From contig NZ_JAQSDO010000015.1 of the NCBI RefSeq assembly GCF_029945965.1, positions 1,057,952 to 1,121,951 on the forward strand: a stretch of DNA of 64,000 nucleotides, written 5' to 3'. Shown piece after piece: positions 30,268-39,153 of the stretch (within the stretch, counting starts at the first letter, position 1; each line of letters opens with the position of its first letter). The translations under genes were made by a program, and so were the position numbers. The notes under the pieces are model-generated. The model did not search any database and was not told where the DNA came from. It was given only the letters and a program-made list of their open reading frames with translations. The stretch comes from Thermomonas sp. (GTDB taxonomy: Bacteria > Pseudomonadota > Gammaproteobacteria > Xanthomonadales > Xanthomonadaceae).

Positions 30268-30729
30268 ATGCAAACGTCTGTCCCCTCCCTTGCCCCCTGC
30301 ACCGGTTCGACCCTCGGCCTGCTGTTCCGCCAGGTCCGCGATGCCATGTGGGCGCGGATGGCCGACGAACTGGCCCGCAGCGGCCATGACCTGACCTTCA
30401 GCCAGTACATCACCCTGAAGAAGCTGGCCGAAGGCACTGCCGGCGCCAGCGACCTCGCCCGCGCCGCCGAATTGAATCCGGGTGCGATGACTCGATTGCT
30501 CGACAAGCTCGAAACCAAGGGCATGGTCGCCCGCGAAGCCGATCCCAGCGACCGCCGTGCCCTGCATATCCACCTTACCGATGCCGGCCGCAGCATCTGG
30601 CGCGACATCGACCAGTGCGGGATGCGCGTGCGCGATACCGCGCTGGCCGGCCTCAGCGACCACGAACGCAACACCCTGACCGCGCTGCTGGAACGCGTGC
30701 GCGACAACCTCACTTCGTCCACGGACTGA
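30268..30729 (+). CDS. MarR-family regulator of the efflux operon
   Basis: A 153-residue winged-helix dimer. The MarR core is visible as FRQVRDAMWARMADELARSG, LTFSQYITLKKLAEG, the recognition helix AAELNPGAMTRLLDKLETKGMVAREADPSDRRALHIHLTDAG and the C-terminal dimerisation helices. The ATG at 30268 is preferred over an in-frame TTG at 30232 because the latter overlaps the -35 box. First gene of an operon with an outer-membrane factor, adaptor and EmrB-type pump (3-bp gap to the next gene). It probably represses the operon and is released by a phenolic or hydrophobic inducer. Confidence 0.92.
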   Translation: MQTSVPSLAPCTGSTLGLLFRQVRDAMWARMADELARSGHDLTFSQYITLKKLAEGTAGASDLARAAELNPGAMTRLLDKLETKGMVAREADPSDRRALHIHLTDAGRSIWRDIDQCGMRVRDTALAGLSDHERNTLTALLERVRDNLTSSTD

Positions 30730-30732
30730 GCC

Positions 30733-32184
30733 ATGTTTCGATACTCCATTCCCCGCCGCCTTGCCTTGATCGCGGCCTGCGCCTTCGTGTTGTCGTCATG
30801 CGCCAGCACCGAGGCACTCACCACGCAGTCACAGTTGCGCGACTCCGACTCACTGTCCGCCAGCGCCGCGCTCGGCAAGGTCAATGTCGGTGGTGCCGCA
30901 TGGCCAGATGACCGTTGGTGGACCACGCTTGGTGATCCGCAACTGGATGCACTGATTGGCGAAGCGCTGGCAGCATCCCCCGCGATCGACGCTGCAGACG
31001 CGCGCACCCGCAAAGCGCTGGCCCAGTCAGGGCTGGCCGATGCAATGCGAAAACCAATCCTTGGTGCAGGCGCGCAGGTGCTCGCCTTGCAGATTCCGGA
31101 AACGCTTGCCGGTCGGGATATCGGCGGCAAGTTCAGCGTTGCCAACCTGCTCACCCTGAGCCTGAAGTACAACCCCGACCTGTGGGGCGTTGACAAGTCG
31201 AAATGGCAGGCCGCGATTGGCAATGCGCGCGCCAGCGAGGTCGATGCGCAGGCCGCGCGGCTCACGCTGGCGGCCAACATCGCTCGCACCTATGTCGCAC
31301 TGGCGCAGGCGTTCGATACGCTGGATGCCGCCAATGCCGAAACCACGCGCGCCGAGGCGCTGATCGCGCTCAACCAGCAACGGATCAAGGCCGGCCTGGA
31401 CAACACCATCGCGCTCAACCAGAACCGCAGCACATCGGCATCCGCGAAACAGCAGGCGCAGGCCGCCCAGCAGCAGATCGATGCGCTGCGCAATGCCCTC
31501 GCCGCACTTGCAGGCGCTGGCCCCGATCGCGGGTTGCAGATCGACCGCCCGAAACTGGCAACGCCCGACATCAGCCTGCCTTCGCTACTGTCCAGCGATC
31601 TGCTGGCACGCCGCGCCGACATCGTGGCCGCGCGCTGGCGGGTGGAAGCAGCAGCGCATGGCATCGACGCCAGTAAAGCTGCGTTCTATCCCACGATCAA
31701 TCTCAGCATGATGGTCGGCCTCGCGGCCGGCAACCTGGGCGACCTGTTCGGCAGCAATGCGCTGCTGGTCAATGGCGGCCCTGGCCTGACCTTGCCGATC
31801 TTCGAAGGCGGTCGCCTGCGCAATCAATTGATGGCCACCAATGCCGATTACGACCTCGCCGTGGCCAGCTACAACCAGACGCTGCTGGGTGCGATCCATG
31901 AGGTCACTGACGCGATACAAGCGGCCCGTGCACTGGGTGCGCAAATCGTGACCACACAACAGGCGCGCGACACCGCCGGCAAGGCGCATGCGCTGGTCCA
32001 GCAGCGTTACCGCGCCGGGCTGGCGACGCAACTCGATGTGCTCGCCGCACAACGCCCGCTGCTGCAACTGGATCAGCAACTGGCGGCACTGAACGCCAAG
32101 CGCCGCACAGCTGCCATTGATCTCGACCAGGCGCTCGGCGGCGGTCTTTCCGTCGACGCTCCGAATACCACTGCAACGAAGTGA
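30733..32184 (+). CDS. Outer-membrane efflux lipoprotein (NodT/TolC family)
   Basis: A 483-residue outer-membrane channel of a tripartite pump. The signal peptide ends in the lipobox LSSC (Cys22). Two OEP repeats follow, with WWTTLGDPQLDALIGEALAASPAI at the start, the RADIVAARWRVEAAAHGIDASKAAFYPTINL motif in the middle, and LVQQRYRAGLATQLDVLAAQRPL near the end. All are typical of the NodT subfamily. The start lies 3 bp after marR and the adaptor gene starts 7 bp after its stop. Confidence 0.93.
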   Translation: MFRYSIPRRLALIAACAFVLSSCASTEALTTQSQLRDSDSLSASAALGKVNVGGAAWPDDRWWTTLGDPQLDALIGEALAASPAIDAADARTRKALAQSGLADAMRKPILGAGAQVLALQIPETLAGRDIGGKFSVANLLTLSLKYNPDLWGVDKSKWQAAIGNARASEVDAQAARLTLAANIARTYVALAQAFDTLDAANAETTRAEALIALNQQRIKAGLDNTIALNQNRSTSASAKQQAQAAQQQIDALRNALAALAGAGPDRGLQIDRPKLATPDISLPSLLSSDLLARRADIVAARWRVEAAAHGIDASKAAFYPTINLSMMVGLAAGNLGDLFGSNALLVNGGPGLTLPIFEGGRLRNQLMATNADYDLAVASYNQTLLGAIHEVTDAIQAARALGAQIVTTQQARDTAGKAHALVQQRYRAGLATQLDVLAAQRPLLQLDQQLAALNAKRRTAAIDLDQALGGGLSVDAPNTTATK

Positions 32185-32191
32185 CTCCGAC

Positions 32192-33424
32192 ATGACCACT
32201 GAAATCACACCCAATACCTCGACCGGCGCCGGCGCTCCGTTGCCCGTTTCGCAAAGTTCACTGAAGCCGCCGAAGAGCAAGCGCAAGCGCGCGTTGCTGA
32301 TCGTGCTGGCCGTGGTGGTGCTGGCCGGTATCGGTTGGCTGGCCTACTACTTCATGGTCGGCCGCTGGCACGAAGTGACCGACGATGCCTACGTGCAGGG
32401 CAACGTGGTGACGGTAACCCCACAGACCGGCGGCACCGTGATCGACATCCATGCCGAGGACGGCATGCGCGTGGAGGCCGGGCAGACCCTGGTCAGCTTC
32501 GATGCCAGCGATGCCGAGGTCGCCTACGCACAGGCGGTGGCCAACCTTGCAGGCGCAGTGCGCCAGGTGCGCGGGATCTATCGCGCGGTGGATGCCGGCC
32601 AGGCCGACATCGCCGCCCGCGAAGTTGCACTCACACAGGCGCAAGCAGACGTGAATCGCCGTGCCGGACTGGTCGCCAGCGGCGCCGTGTCCGCGGAAGA
32701 ACTTGCCCACGCCAAGGCGCAACTGGCCGCAGCGCAGGCCGGGCTGTCCGGTGCGCGCGAACAGACCTCACGTAACCGTGTGCTGATCGACAACAGCGAG
32801 CTGAAGGGCAACCCGCAGGTGATGGCCGCAGCGGCGCAACTGCGTGCGGCATTACTCAACAAGCAGCGCAATACGATCATTGCGCCGATCTCGGGCTACA
32901 TCGCCAAGCGCAATGTGCAACTGGGCCAACGCATTGCCCCCGGCACTCCCCTGATGGCAATCATTCCACTCGACGAAGTCTGGGTGGATGCCAACTTCAA
33001 GGAAAACCAGCTGCGCCAGCTGCGCCTGGGCCAGCCGGTGGAACTGCACTCCGAGCTGTACGGCAAGGACGTGACTTTCCACGGCACGCTTGAAAGCCTG
33101 GGCATGGGCACCGGCAGCGCGTTCTCGATCCTGCCGGCGCAGAACGCCAGCGGCAACTGGATCAAGATCGTGCAGCGCGTGCCGGTGCGCGTCGCGCTGG
33201 ACAAGAAGGAACTGCAGGAGCATCCGCTGCGCCTGGGCCTGTCGATGAGCGTCGACGTCAACCTGCACGACGCCGGGCATGGCCTGTTGCCGACCGCCGC
33301 TGCATCCACGCCGATGCTGACCACGACTGCGTATGCCAAGCAGTTGAAGGATGCCGATGCGGTGATCGACCGCATCATCAGCGACAACCTGGGAACGCGC
33401 CGCGCCGGAACTAGCGGGAACTGA
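32192..33424 (+). CDS. emrA: EmrA-like periplasmic adaptor (HlyD family)
   Basis: A 410-residue membrane fusion protein. One N-terminal membrane helix (about residues 35-55) is followed by VTDDAYVQGNVVTVTPQTGGTV, the hallmark EmrA/HlyD lipoyl entry. A long coiled-coil hairpin, then AALLNKQRNTIIAPISGYIAKRNVQLGQRIAPGTPLMAIIPLDEVWVDANFKENQL, complete the pattern. ATG at 32192 chosen because the upstream in-frame ATG lies inside the previous gene. Connects the EmrB pump to the NodT channel. Confidence 0.93.
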   Translation: MTTEITPNTSTGAGAPLPVSQSSLKPPKSKRKRALLIVLAVVVLAGIGWLAYYFMVGRWHEVTDDAYVQGNVVTVTPQTGGTVIDIHAEDGMRVEAGQTLVSFDASDAEVAYAQAVANLAGAVRQVRGIYRAVDAGQADIAAREVALTQAQADVNRRAGLVASGAVSAEELAHAKAQLAAAQAGLSGAREQTSRNRVLIDNSELKGNPQVMAAAAQLRAALLNKQRNTIIAPISGYIAKRNVQLGQRIAPGTPLMAIIPLDEVWVDANFKENQLRQLRLGQPVELHSELYGKDVTFHGTLESLGMGTGSAFSILPAQNASGNWIKIVQRVPVRVALDKKELQEHPLRLGLSMSVDVNLHDAGHGLLPTAAASTPMLTTTAYAKQLKDADAVIDRIISDNLGTRRAGTSGN

Positions 33425-33441
33425 CGGGAACTCAGCCGGTC

Positions 33442-35019
33442 ATGTCCAGCACTCCAGCCACTGCGCCCGCGGCGCCAGCACCCCGCGCCGACGGCCTGGC
33501 CTTCGCGCCGCCGAATATCGCCCTGACCACCTTCGGGCTGGCCTTGGCCAGCTTCATGCAGGTGCTCGACACCACGATTGCCAACGTGTCGTTGCCGGCG
33601 ATCTCCGGCAACCTGGGCGGCAGCGCCAACCAGGCGACATGGGTAATCACCTCGTTCGCGGTCAGCACTGCGATTGCCCTGCCGCTGACCGGCTGGCTGG
33701 CGCGCCGCTTCGGCGAGCGCAAGCTGTTCATGGTCTCGACGTTGGCGTTCGTGATCGCCTCGTTCCTGTGCGGGCTGGCCCACAGCATGGGCTTGCTGGT
33801 CGCGGCGCGTGCACTGCAAGGCTTGGTCGCCGGTCCGATGTACCCGGTCACCCAGGCGTTGCTGCTGTCGATTTATCCGCCCGCCAGGCGCGGGCAGGCC
33901 ATTGCCCTGCTGGCCATGGTGACGGTGGTGGCGCCGATCGCCGGGCCGATCCTGGGTGGCTGGATCACCGACAACTACAGCTGGGAATGGATCTTCTTCA
34001 TCAACATCCCACTGGGTATCTTCGCCAGCTTCGTGGTCGGTGCGCAGCTCAAGGGACGCCCGGAAAAAATCGAAACGCCGAAGATGGATTACATCGGCCT
34101 GACGACTTTGGTCCTGGGCGTCGGTGCGCTGCAGATCATGCTTGACCTGGGCAACGACGAGGACTGGTTCCGCTCGCCGCTGATCGTAGTCCTCGCGATT
34201 GTCGCGGCGATTTCGCTAACCGTCTTCATCATCTGGGAACTGACCGACAAGGATCCCATCGTCAACCTACGCCTGTTCCGGCATCGCAATTTCGCTGCCG
34301 GCACCATTGCGATGGTGATGGCCTACTCCGCCTTCTTCAGCGTCAGCATCCTGGTACCGCTATGGTTGCAGCGAAATCTCGGCTACACCGCGATCTGGGC
34401 GGGTTTCGCCACCGCGCCGATCGGTTTCCTGCCGGTCATCCTGGCGCCGCTGATTGGCAAATACGCAGGCAAGTTCGACCTGCGCATGCTGGCCACGCTC
34501 GCCTTCATCGTGATGGCTGGCACCAGCTTCATGCGCTCGCATTTCAACCTCGACGTGGATTTCGAGCATGTGGCCTATGTGCAGTTGCTGCAGGGGCTCG
34601 GCGTCGCGTTGTTCTTCATGCCCATATTGCAGATCCTGCTGTCGGATCTCGAGCCGCACGAGATCTCCGCGGGATCTGGCCTGATGACCTTCGTACGCAC
34701 GCTCGGAGGCAGCTTCGCTGCCTCCCTGACCATTTATGCCTGGTCGGAGCGAACCGCCGTGCACCACGCGCAACTCACCGAACACATCGGCGCGACGGAT
34801 CCCTCGATGCTGGAAACGCTCACGCGCTATGGCGCAGGCGACCTCCAGCGCGGCGCCTACGTGCTCGACCGGATGATTTCGCAGCAGGCGCTGCAGATCG
34901 GCTTCAACGAGATCTTCCACCTGCTCGGGATCATCTTCCTGTGCGTGATCGCGTTCGTCTGGATCGCCAAACCACCGTTCGGGGCCAAGGCCGGCGCGCC
35001 TCCCGGCGGCGGGCACTGA
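33442..35019 (+). CDS. emrB: EmrB-like MFS drug efflux pump (DHA2, 14 TM)
   Basis: A 525-residue proton-driven exporter with 14 predicted helices. Motifs: LDTTIANVSLPAISGNLGGSANQATWVITSF (DHA2 motif D1), GWLARRFGERKLF (motif A), and LAMVTVVAPIAGPILGGWITDNYSWEWIFFINIPLG (motif C, antiporter signature). Last gene of the marR-OMF-emrA-emrB operon, 17 bp after emrA. It is convergent with the HupE-like gene. Likely exports uncouplers, fatty acids or aromatic drugs, as EmrAB relatives do. Confidence 0.95.
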   Translation: MSSTPATAPAAPAPRADGLAFAPPNIALTTFGLALASFMQVLDTTIANVSLPAISGNLGGSANQATWVITSFAVSTAIALPLTGWLARRFGERKLFMVSTLAFVIASFLCGLAHSMGLLVAARALQGLVAGPMYPVTQALLLSIYPPARRGQAIALLAMVTVVAPIAGPILGGWITDNYSWEWIFFINIPLGIFASFVVGAQLKGRPEKIETPKMDYIGLTTLVLGVGALQIMLDLGNDEDWFRSPLIVVLAIVAAISLTVFIIWELTDKDPIVNLRLFRHRNFAAGTIAMVMAYSAFFSVSILVPLWLQRNLGYTAIWAGFATAPIGFLPVILAPLIGKYAGKFDLRMLATLAFIVMAGTSFMRSHFNLDVDFEHVAYVQLLQGLGVALFFMPILQILLSDLEPHEISAGSGLMTFVRTLGGSFAASLTIYAWSERTAVHHAQLTEHIGATDPSMLETLTRYGAGDLQRGAYVLDRMISQQALQIGFNEIFHLLGIIFLCVIAFVWIAKPPFGAKAGAPPGGGH

Positions 35020-35063
35020 GCCGCGAGCACTGAACAGTGGCACTGAGCGCTGCGCACCTGCGC

Positions 35064-36191
35064 CTAGCCGCGCAGGCGTACCCACAGCCACCAAGCTGCA
35101 AGCCCGGCAATCGCCAACGACAGCAGTGGCATCGTCGTCTGGGCATACCAGCGCTTGCGGCGTACCAGCAACAACAATGGCAGCACCAACGCCACCACCG
35201 CCATCTGGCCGATTTCGACGCCCAGGTTGAAGCCCACCAACGATGCCAGGCGCGCGCCGGTGGGCAGGCCCAGTTCGGACAACGCCCCGGCAAAACCGAA
35301 GCCATGCACCAGTCCGAAGCCGAAGCCCACCAGCCATACACGTTGGGTCACCACTGGCCACACATTGTTGAGCGCGGCCAGCAGCACGCTGGCTGCGATT
35401 GCTGCTTCGACCCAGCGCGAAGCCGGGGTGATCCAGCCCAGCGCAGCCAGTGTCAGGGTGATCGAATGTGCCAGCGTGAATGCCGTGACGATGCCCAGCA
35501 CATGCCCCAGCGAATGCCGAATACCGGGCGATGGCTGCCACTGGCGATCACGCCATAGCAAAGCAGCAGGTAACAACAACGACAGCAAGAAGGCGAGATG
35601 GTCGTAACCGATCAGGATGTGATGGATGCCTTCGCGCAGGAACTGCAAGAACGGATTGCTGCGGCTGGCCGGCCCGGAGCCAATCTCGATGTCGCGCGCA
35701 TCGGCGCTCGCAATCCCGGTGCCATCCTTGCCGCCGTTGTGAAAGGTCACCAGCGCGCGATGCTGCGGGTCGACATCGAACAGCAGTCCGTAGCGAACCT
35801 TCAGGTCACTGGCTGAAGGACAGTCGGCACGCATCACGACCGTGGCATACGCGCCATCGTCATATTGGCGAGTCGCCAGCAATTGCGGTTGCAAGGTGCA
35901 TGGCGCCGAGCCACTGCTGACCGCCAGGCCGCTTTTCACCATCGCGTACAGCGGTTCCCGAATCGCCTGCAATTCATCCCAGGTCACGCGCTCGTCGTGG
36001 TTGGCGTCCAGCGGCAGCGACAAGGCGAGATCGCGGATGGCGAGATCAAGCTCGATCTGCGGTTCGGAACCGTCGGCCGGCACCACGATGTCCACATGCG
36101 ATACCGACAGCGTATGCGCCAGTACCGGCAGTGATACGAGCAAGCTCGCGAGCAGCAGCCATGCTGCGCACTTCGGCGGCGTGCGCTTCAT
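35064..36191 (-). CDS. HupE/UreJ-type membrane protein with periplasmic EF-hand loop
   Basis: A 375-residue protein with a signal peptide (residues about 1-25). A periplasmic domain of roughly 150 residues follows, then six to seven membrane helices matching the HupE/UreJ_2 family (LREGIHHILIGYDHLAFLLSLLLPA; WPVVTQRVWLVGFGFGLVHGFGFAGAL). Relatives are suspected nickel/cobalt permeases. The His/Asp-rich GIHHILIGYDH and the GLVHGFGFAG helix are intact. The periplasmic domain carries DANHDERVTWDE, which fits a calcium EF-hand loop (D1, N3, D5, T9, E12). The start overlaps the TPR gene by 4 nt (ATGA). The metal or other substrate is unknown. Confidence 0.82.
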   Translation of the reverse strand: MKRTPPKCAAWLLLASLLVSLPVLAHTLSVSHVDIVVPADGSEPQIELDLAIRDLALSLPLDANHDERVTWDELQAIREPLYAMVKSGLAVSSGSAPCTLQPQLLATRQYDDGAYATVVMRADCPSASDLKVRYGLLFDVDPQHRALVTFHNGGKDGTGIASADARDIEIGSGPASRSNPFLQFLREGIHHILIGYDHLAFLLSLLLPAALLWRDRQWQPSPGIRHSLGHVLGIVTAFTLAHSITLTLAALGWITPASRWVEAAIAASVLLAALNNVWPVVTQRVWLVGFGFGLVHGFGFAGALSELGLPTGARLASLVGFNLGVEIGQMAVVALVLPLLLLVRRKRWYAQTTMPLLSLAIAGLAAWWLWVRLRG

Positions 36192-37384
36192 CGCTTTGCC
36201 TCAATCGCTTTGCGTGGTGCATTCGACGATGCCAAGCCTTGTGCCTTCTGCCAGGCATGCAAGCCATCGAGTGCAGCGGGCTCTCTCGCCGTATCAGCCG
36301 CACGCACCAGGATGTCGACGTCTTCGAAATCGCGTTGCTGCTCGAAGTTGCGCAACGCCAGTGCCAGGGCTTCGCGAGGTTGTCCCTTCAACACGAGCAG
36401 GAACTCCGCCTCGTCGCGCATTTCAGGCTGGCTGCCCAGTTCGTGCGCCATTGCATAGCGGCGCGCCTGTGCAGCGACCAGCGCCTGCGCGTCCGAACGC
36501 TTGGCTGCCATCGCTGCAAGCGTGCGTTGCAGTTGCGCGGTGTCGCTCTGTTCACTGCCAGCAAGTACCTGCTCTACTTCAGCATCGCGACCAACCCGGC
36601 GCAGGTGGCGGGCATAGGACACCCGCGTTCGAATGTCGCCCGGGCTTGCAGCAAGGGCTTGTTGATAGCGGGTATCGGCATTGGTTTCACCCGCACGACT
36701 GGCCACTTCCGCACGCGCCAGCAGCGCGAACGCACGGCGGGGATCGGCAGGCGGAAATTCGCCCAGCAAGCGGTCCAGCAAGCTGGCGGCTGCAGCGTAT
36801 TCACCGGTGCGCAGCGCCAGTGATGCGGCGCATAGCAGACCAGTATCGGCATCCACGCCCAGTGCCAGCGCGCGGCAATCCGTACGCGCCTTGTGGATGC
36901 GGCCCTGGACCAGTTGGATTTCGGCGCGCGACAAACGCGCGCCGGCATTGCGTGGATCCACTGCAACCAACGCATCGAGCAAGCGAATTGCGCCGGAAAA
37001 ATCATGTTTGTGCTGCGCACTGTACGCACGCAAGCGAAGCAGGTTGGGGTTGCCATCGCCAACGGGTTGTCGCAATAACAAGGCGTCGGCGCGCGCCACC
37101 AGGCGCGTATCGCCGGTCATGGAGGCTGCTTCGAGTAGCGTACCGATGCGCGTCAGATCCGCAGACTTGGCGGACTTATGCTGGCCTACGCCGGATCCAT
37201 CAATCGTGCCGGCAGTCGTTGCATCAGTTGCGATGGGTTCGAGCTTGGAATAGCCACGCGGTAGTTTGCCTACCAGTGCATCGCCGCGATCCGGCACCAC
37301 TCGCGGCGGGCGTTGCGCGGCTGCGGGCATCGCGATCGCCAGCAAGGCGATCAGGACCATGAAGCTCCACAATTTGTTCGGCAT
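36188..37384 (-). CDS. Periplasmic TPR-repeat protein of the DUF4331/HupE module
   Basis: A 398-residue protein with a signal peptide (MPNKLWSFMVLIALLAIAMPAAAQ). Helical repeats of the tetratricopeptide type follow, such as GAIRLLDALVAVDPRNAGARLSRAEIQLVQGRIHKARTDCRALA and GEYAAAASLLDRLLGEFPPADPRRAFALLARAEVASRAG. The ATG at 37384 is the start that gives a signal peptide. It sits between the DUF4331 gene (99 bp upstream) and the HupE-like gene (4-nt overlap). Probably a protein-binding scaffold of the module. No enzymatic motif is visible. Confidence 0.8.
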   Translation of the reverse strand: MPNKLWSFMVLIALLAIAMPAAAQRPPRVVPDRGDALVGKLPRGYSKLEPIATDATTAGTIDGSGVGQHKSAKSADLTRIGTLLEAASMTGDTRLVARADALLLRQPVGDGNPNLLRLRAYSAQHKHDFSGAIRLLDALVAVDPRNAGARLSRAEIQLVQGRIHKARTDCRALALGVDADTGLLCAASLALRTGEYAAAASLLDRLLGEFPPADPRRAFALLARAEVASRAGETNADTRYQQALAASPGDIRTRVSYARHLRRVGRDAEVEQVLAGSEQSDTAQLQRTLAAMAAKRSDAQALVAAQARRYAMAHELGSQPEMRDEAEFLLVLKGQPREALALALRNFEQQRDFEDVDILVRAADTAREPAALDGLHAWQKAQGLASSNAPRKAIEAKR

Positions 37385-37484
37385 CTTCGAACTGGAACGC
37401 AGCAACCGGCAGCAAATCTGCTGCCGGTGCTGCGAGCCAAGCGACATCCCTGTCCTCACGACATTGCTCCCGATCTGCCGGCGC

Positions 37485-38909
37485 TTACTTGGCAGCCACC
37501 TTGGCGGCTGCTTCGTCCGACTTGTTCGGCGAACCCGGGATCGGCGTGTTGAGGTACGGGAAGCTATTGCGGAACTCGCTGGCACTGACAATCGCGCCAT
37601 CGGTATATGGCAGGTCGTTGGACGGTGCATCAGCCTTCGGCAGCAACGCACCCATCGCGACGCGCAGTTCGATATCGACCACGTCATCACCCGGGCGACG
37701 ACCATTCGGGAAGCCTGCAATGTCACCGGTCAATGCGCCCAGGTTGCTTTGGTCCGCGGCAGCCTTCGTTGCGATCGAGGTATTGAGTCGCATCATTTCA
37801 GCAGGACGCACGTTGGCCGGTTTGTTCAGGCCCTCCAGCCCGGTCAGGAATGCTGCGACCAAGTCTGTGCGCGGATAAAGCGTGGGTGCTTGCACGCCCG
37901 GGAACAGCGTCTGGATCAGGATCGGCAAGCTGGGGTTGGTGACGTACTTGGCGAATTGTCCGTCGTCATAGGGCTGCGAGGCGTTGAACTTGTCCTTGTC
38001 CGGCAACCCGATCACGATTTCATTCACCAGCGGCGCGGACAGGCGCGATACCGCTTCCATCCTGCGAAACTTGCCCCGCGTATAAGCGGTCGTCCACGCA
38101 CCGATGATTGGATCCGCGCCCTTGGTCAGGCATGAGATCGGCAATTCAAGTGCAATGGTAGTGACGTTCTTGTCGGAGATCGTGTTCTTTTCGGCATCGC
38201 GTGGACCCACCGGATTGGTGTTGATCAGGTCGAAGATCTCGCCTAGATTCACTGCGAAACCATCCTGGCGCTGGCCGACAAACACGCGACCTTCGCCTGC
38301 ACAACCCGGTATTGCGATCCGCGAGATTGCAGCATCTGCGTACTTGGCGTACTCCGGGATCGACTTCGTGCCGATGTTGTCGGAGGGCTTGTCGAACACC
38401 CGCTTGTTGGTATCCAGGTTCACACCGATCTGCGAGCGATGCGGCTGCTCGCTGCTCACCGCGACCACGGTGTATTGTTCGACGACGTTGCGGCTGCCGT
38501 CTTGCGACGGGTCGCTACCGAACGGACCAATGTTGCTTAATGGCACCGGGATATCCATGCCACCGACTGGCACAGTGAGTCCACGCGTCTTGTTATAGAA
38601 CTTGAAATAAAAGCTGCGATCCGGCCGCGCATCACCATCATTGTCGACATGGATGGCATACACCGCCTCCGGGTCCATCTGGAAGTAATTCGGGCCACCG
38701 TAAGCGTCCTGCAGCGGCTGGTAGTTGGCGATGAAGGTCACGTAGCCTGCACGACCGGATTCATAGCTACGGAACATGTAGAAGTCGGTGGCGTCGACCT
38801 TCGGGGTCTGGGTGATCAACGGTGCTTCGCGGTGGCTGGAGGCAACGGCTGAACCTGCCAGGGCAATACCGGCAGTAATGAGTGCTGAGAAAATGGCGGT
38901 ACGTTTCAT
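37485..38909 (-). CDS. DUF4331 secreted protein
   Basis: A 474-residue protein with a signal peptide ending at GSAVA. The mature N-terminus, SSHREAPLITQTPKVDATDFYMFRSYE, is the diagnostic opening of DUF4331. The middle includes FYFKFYNKTRGLTVPVGGM and an Asp-rich VDNDGDARPDRSFYF stretch that could bind calcium. The ATG at 38909 has AAGGA upstream. First gene of a minus-strand group with the TPR and HupE-like genes. The family has no established function; relatives are secreted and often travel with TPR and HupE-like genes. Confidence 0.85.
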   Translation of the reverse strand: MKRTAIFSALITAGIALAGSAVASSHREAPLITQTPKVDATDFYMFRSYESGRAGYVTFIANYQPLQDAYGGPNYFQMDPEAVYAIHVDNDGDARPDRSFYFKFYNKTRGLTVPVGGMDIPVPLSNIGPFGSDPSQDGSRNVVEQYTVVAVSSEQPHRSQIGVNLDTNKRVFDKPSDNIGTKSIPEYAKYADAAISRIAIPGCAGEGRVFVGQRQDGFAVNLGEIFDLINTNPVGPRDAEKNTISDKNVTTIALELPISCLTKGADPIIGAWTTAYTRGKFRRMEAVSRLSAPLVNEIVIGLPDKDKFNASQPYDDGQFAKYVTNPSLPILIQTLFPGVQAPTLYPRTDLVAAFLTGLEGLNKPANVRPAEMMRLNTSIATKAAADQSNLGALTGDIAGFPNGRRPGDDVVDIELRVAMGALLPKADAPSNDLPYTDGAIVSASEFRNSFPYLNTPIPGSPNKSDEAAAKVAAK

Positions 38910-39153
38910 GGTGGGTCCTTCGTGTGTGGTGCCGCGGTCGGGCCGCGGACATTCCCGAACGAACCTTGGAAACCCAGGCATCACGTGAATGCACGCAATC
39001 AATTCCGGGTGATGCTCATGATCCGTTCACCAATGCCTACGCTGTTTTCGCGGATCCGGATGCAAACCATTCATCGGCAAATTCCAGAGATCTCTCGCGA
39101 ACCGGCCAAAGTCGAACCCCGGTCGTTCGCCGGAATGACGGTATCGATGTCGC
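38910..39153. other. Intergenic region upstream of the DUF4331 gene
   Basis: This 244-bp gap follows radA's 3' end and precedes the DUF4331 operon, both on the minus strand. It should contain the operon promoter. Small palindromes such as CCGCGGTCGGGCCGCGG are present near 38932, but no recognisable operator or gene. Confidence 0.4.

Noticed and set aside
29829-31289. A 486-codon minus-strand frame over the marR and efflux genes
   Set aside because: It crosses a clear promoter, a MarR gene and a lipoprotein signal on the other strand. The translation is Ser/Arg-rich without any motif.
35842-37362. A 506-codon open frame on the plus strand across the HupE-like and TPR genes
   Set aside because: It runs opposite to two genes with signal peptides and clear family features. 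Its own translation is low-complexity Arg/Pro/Cys-rich.
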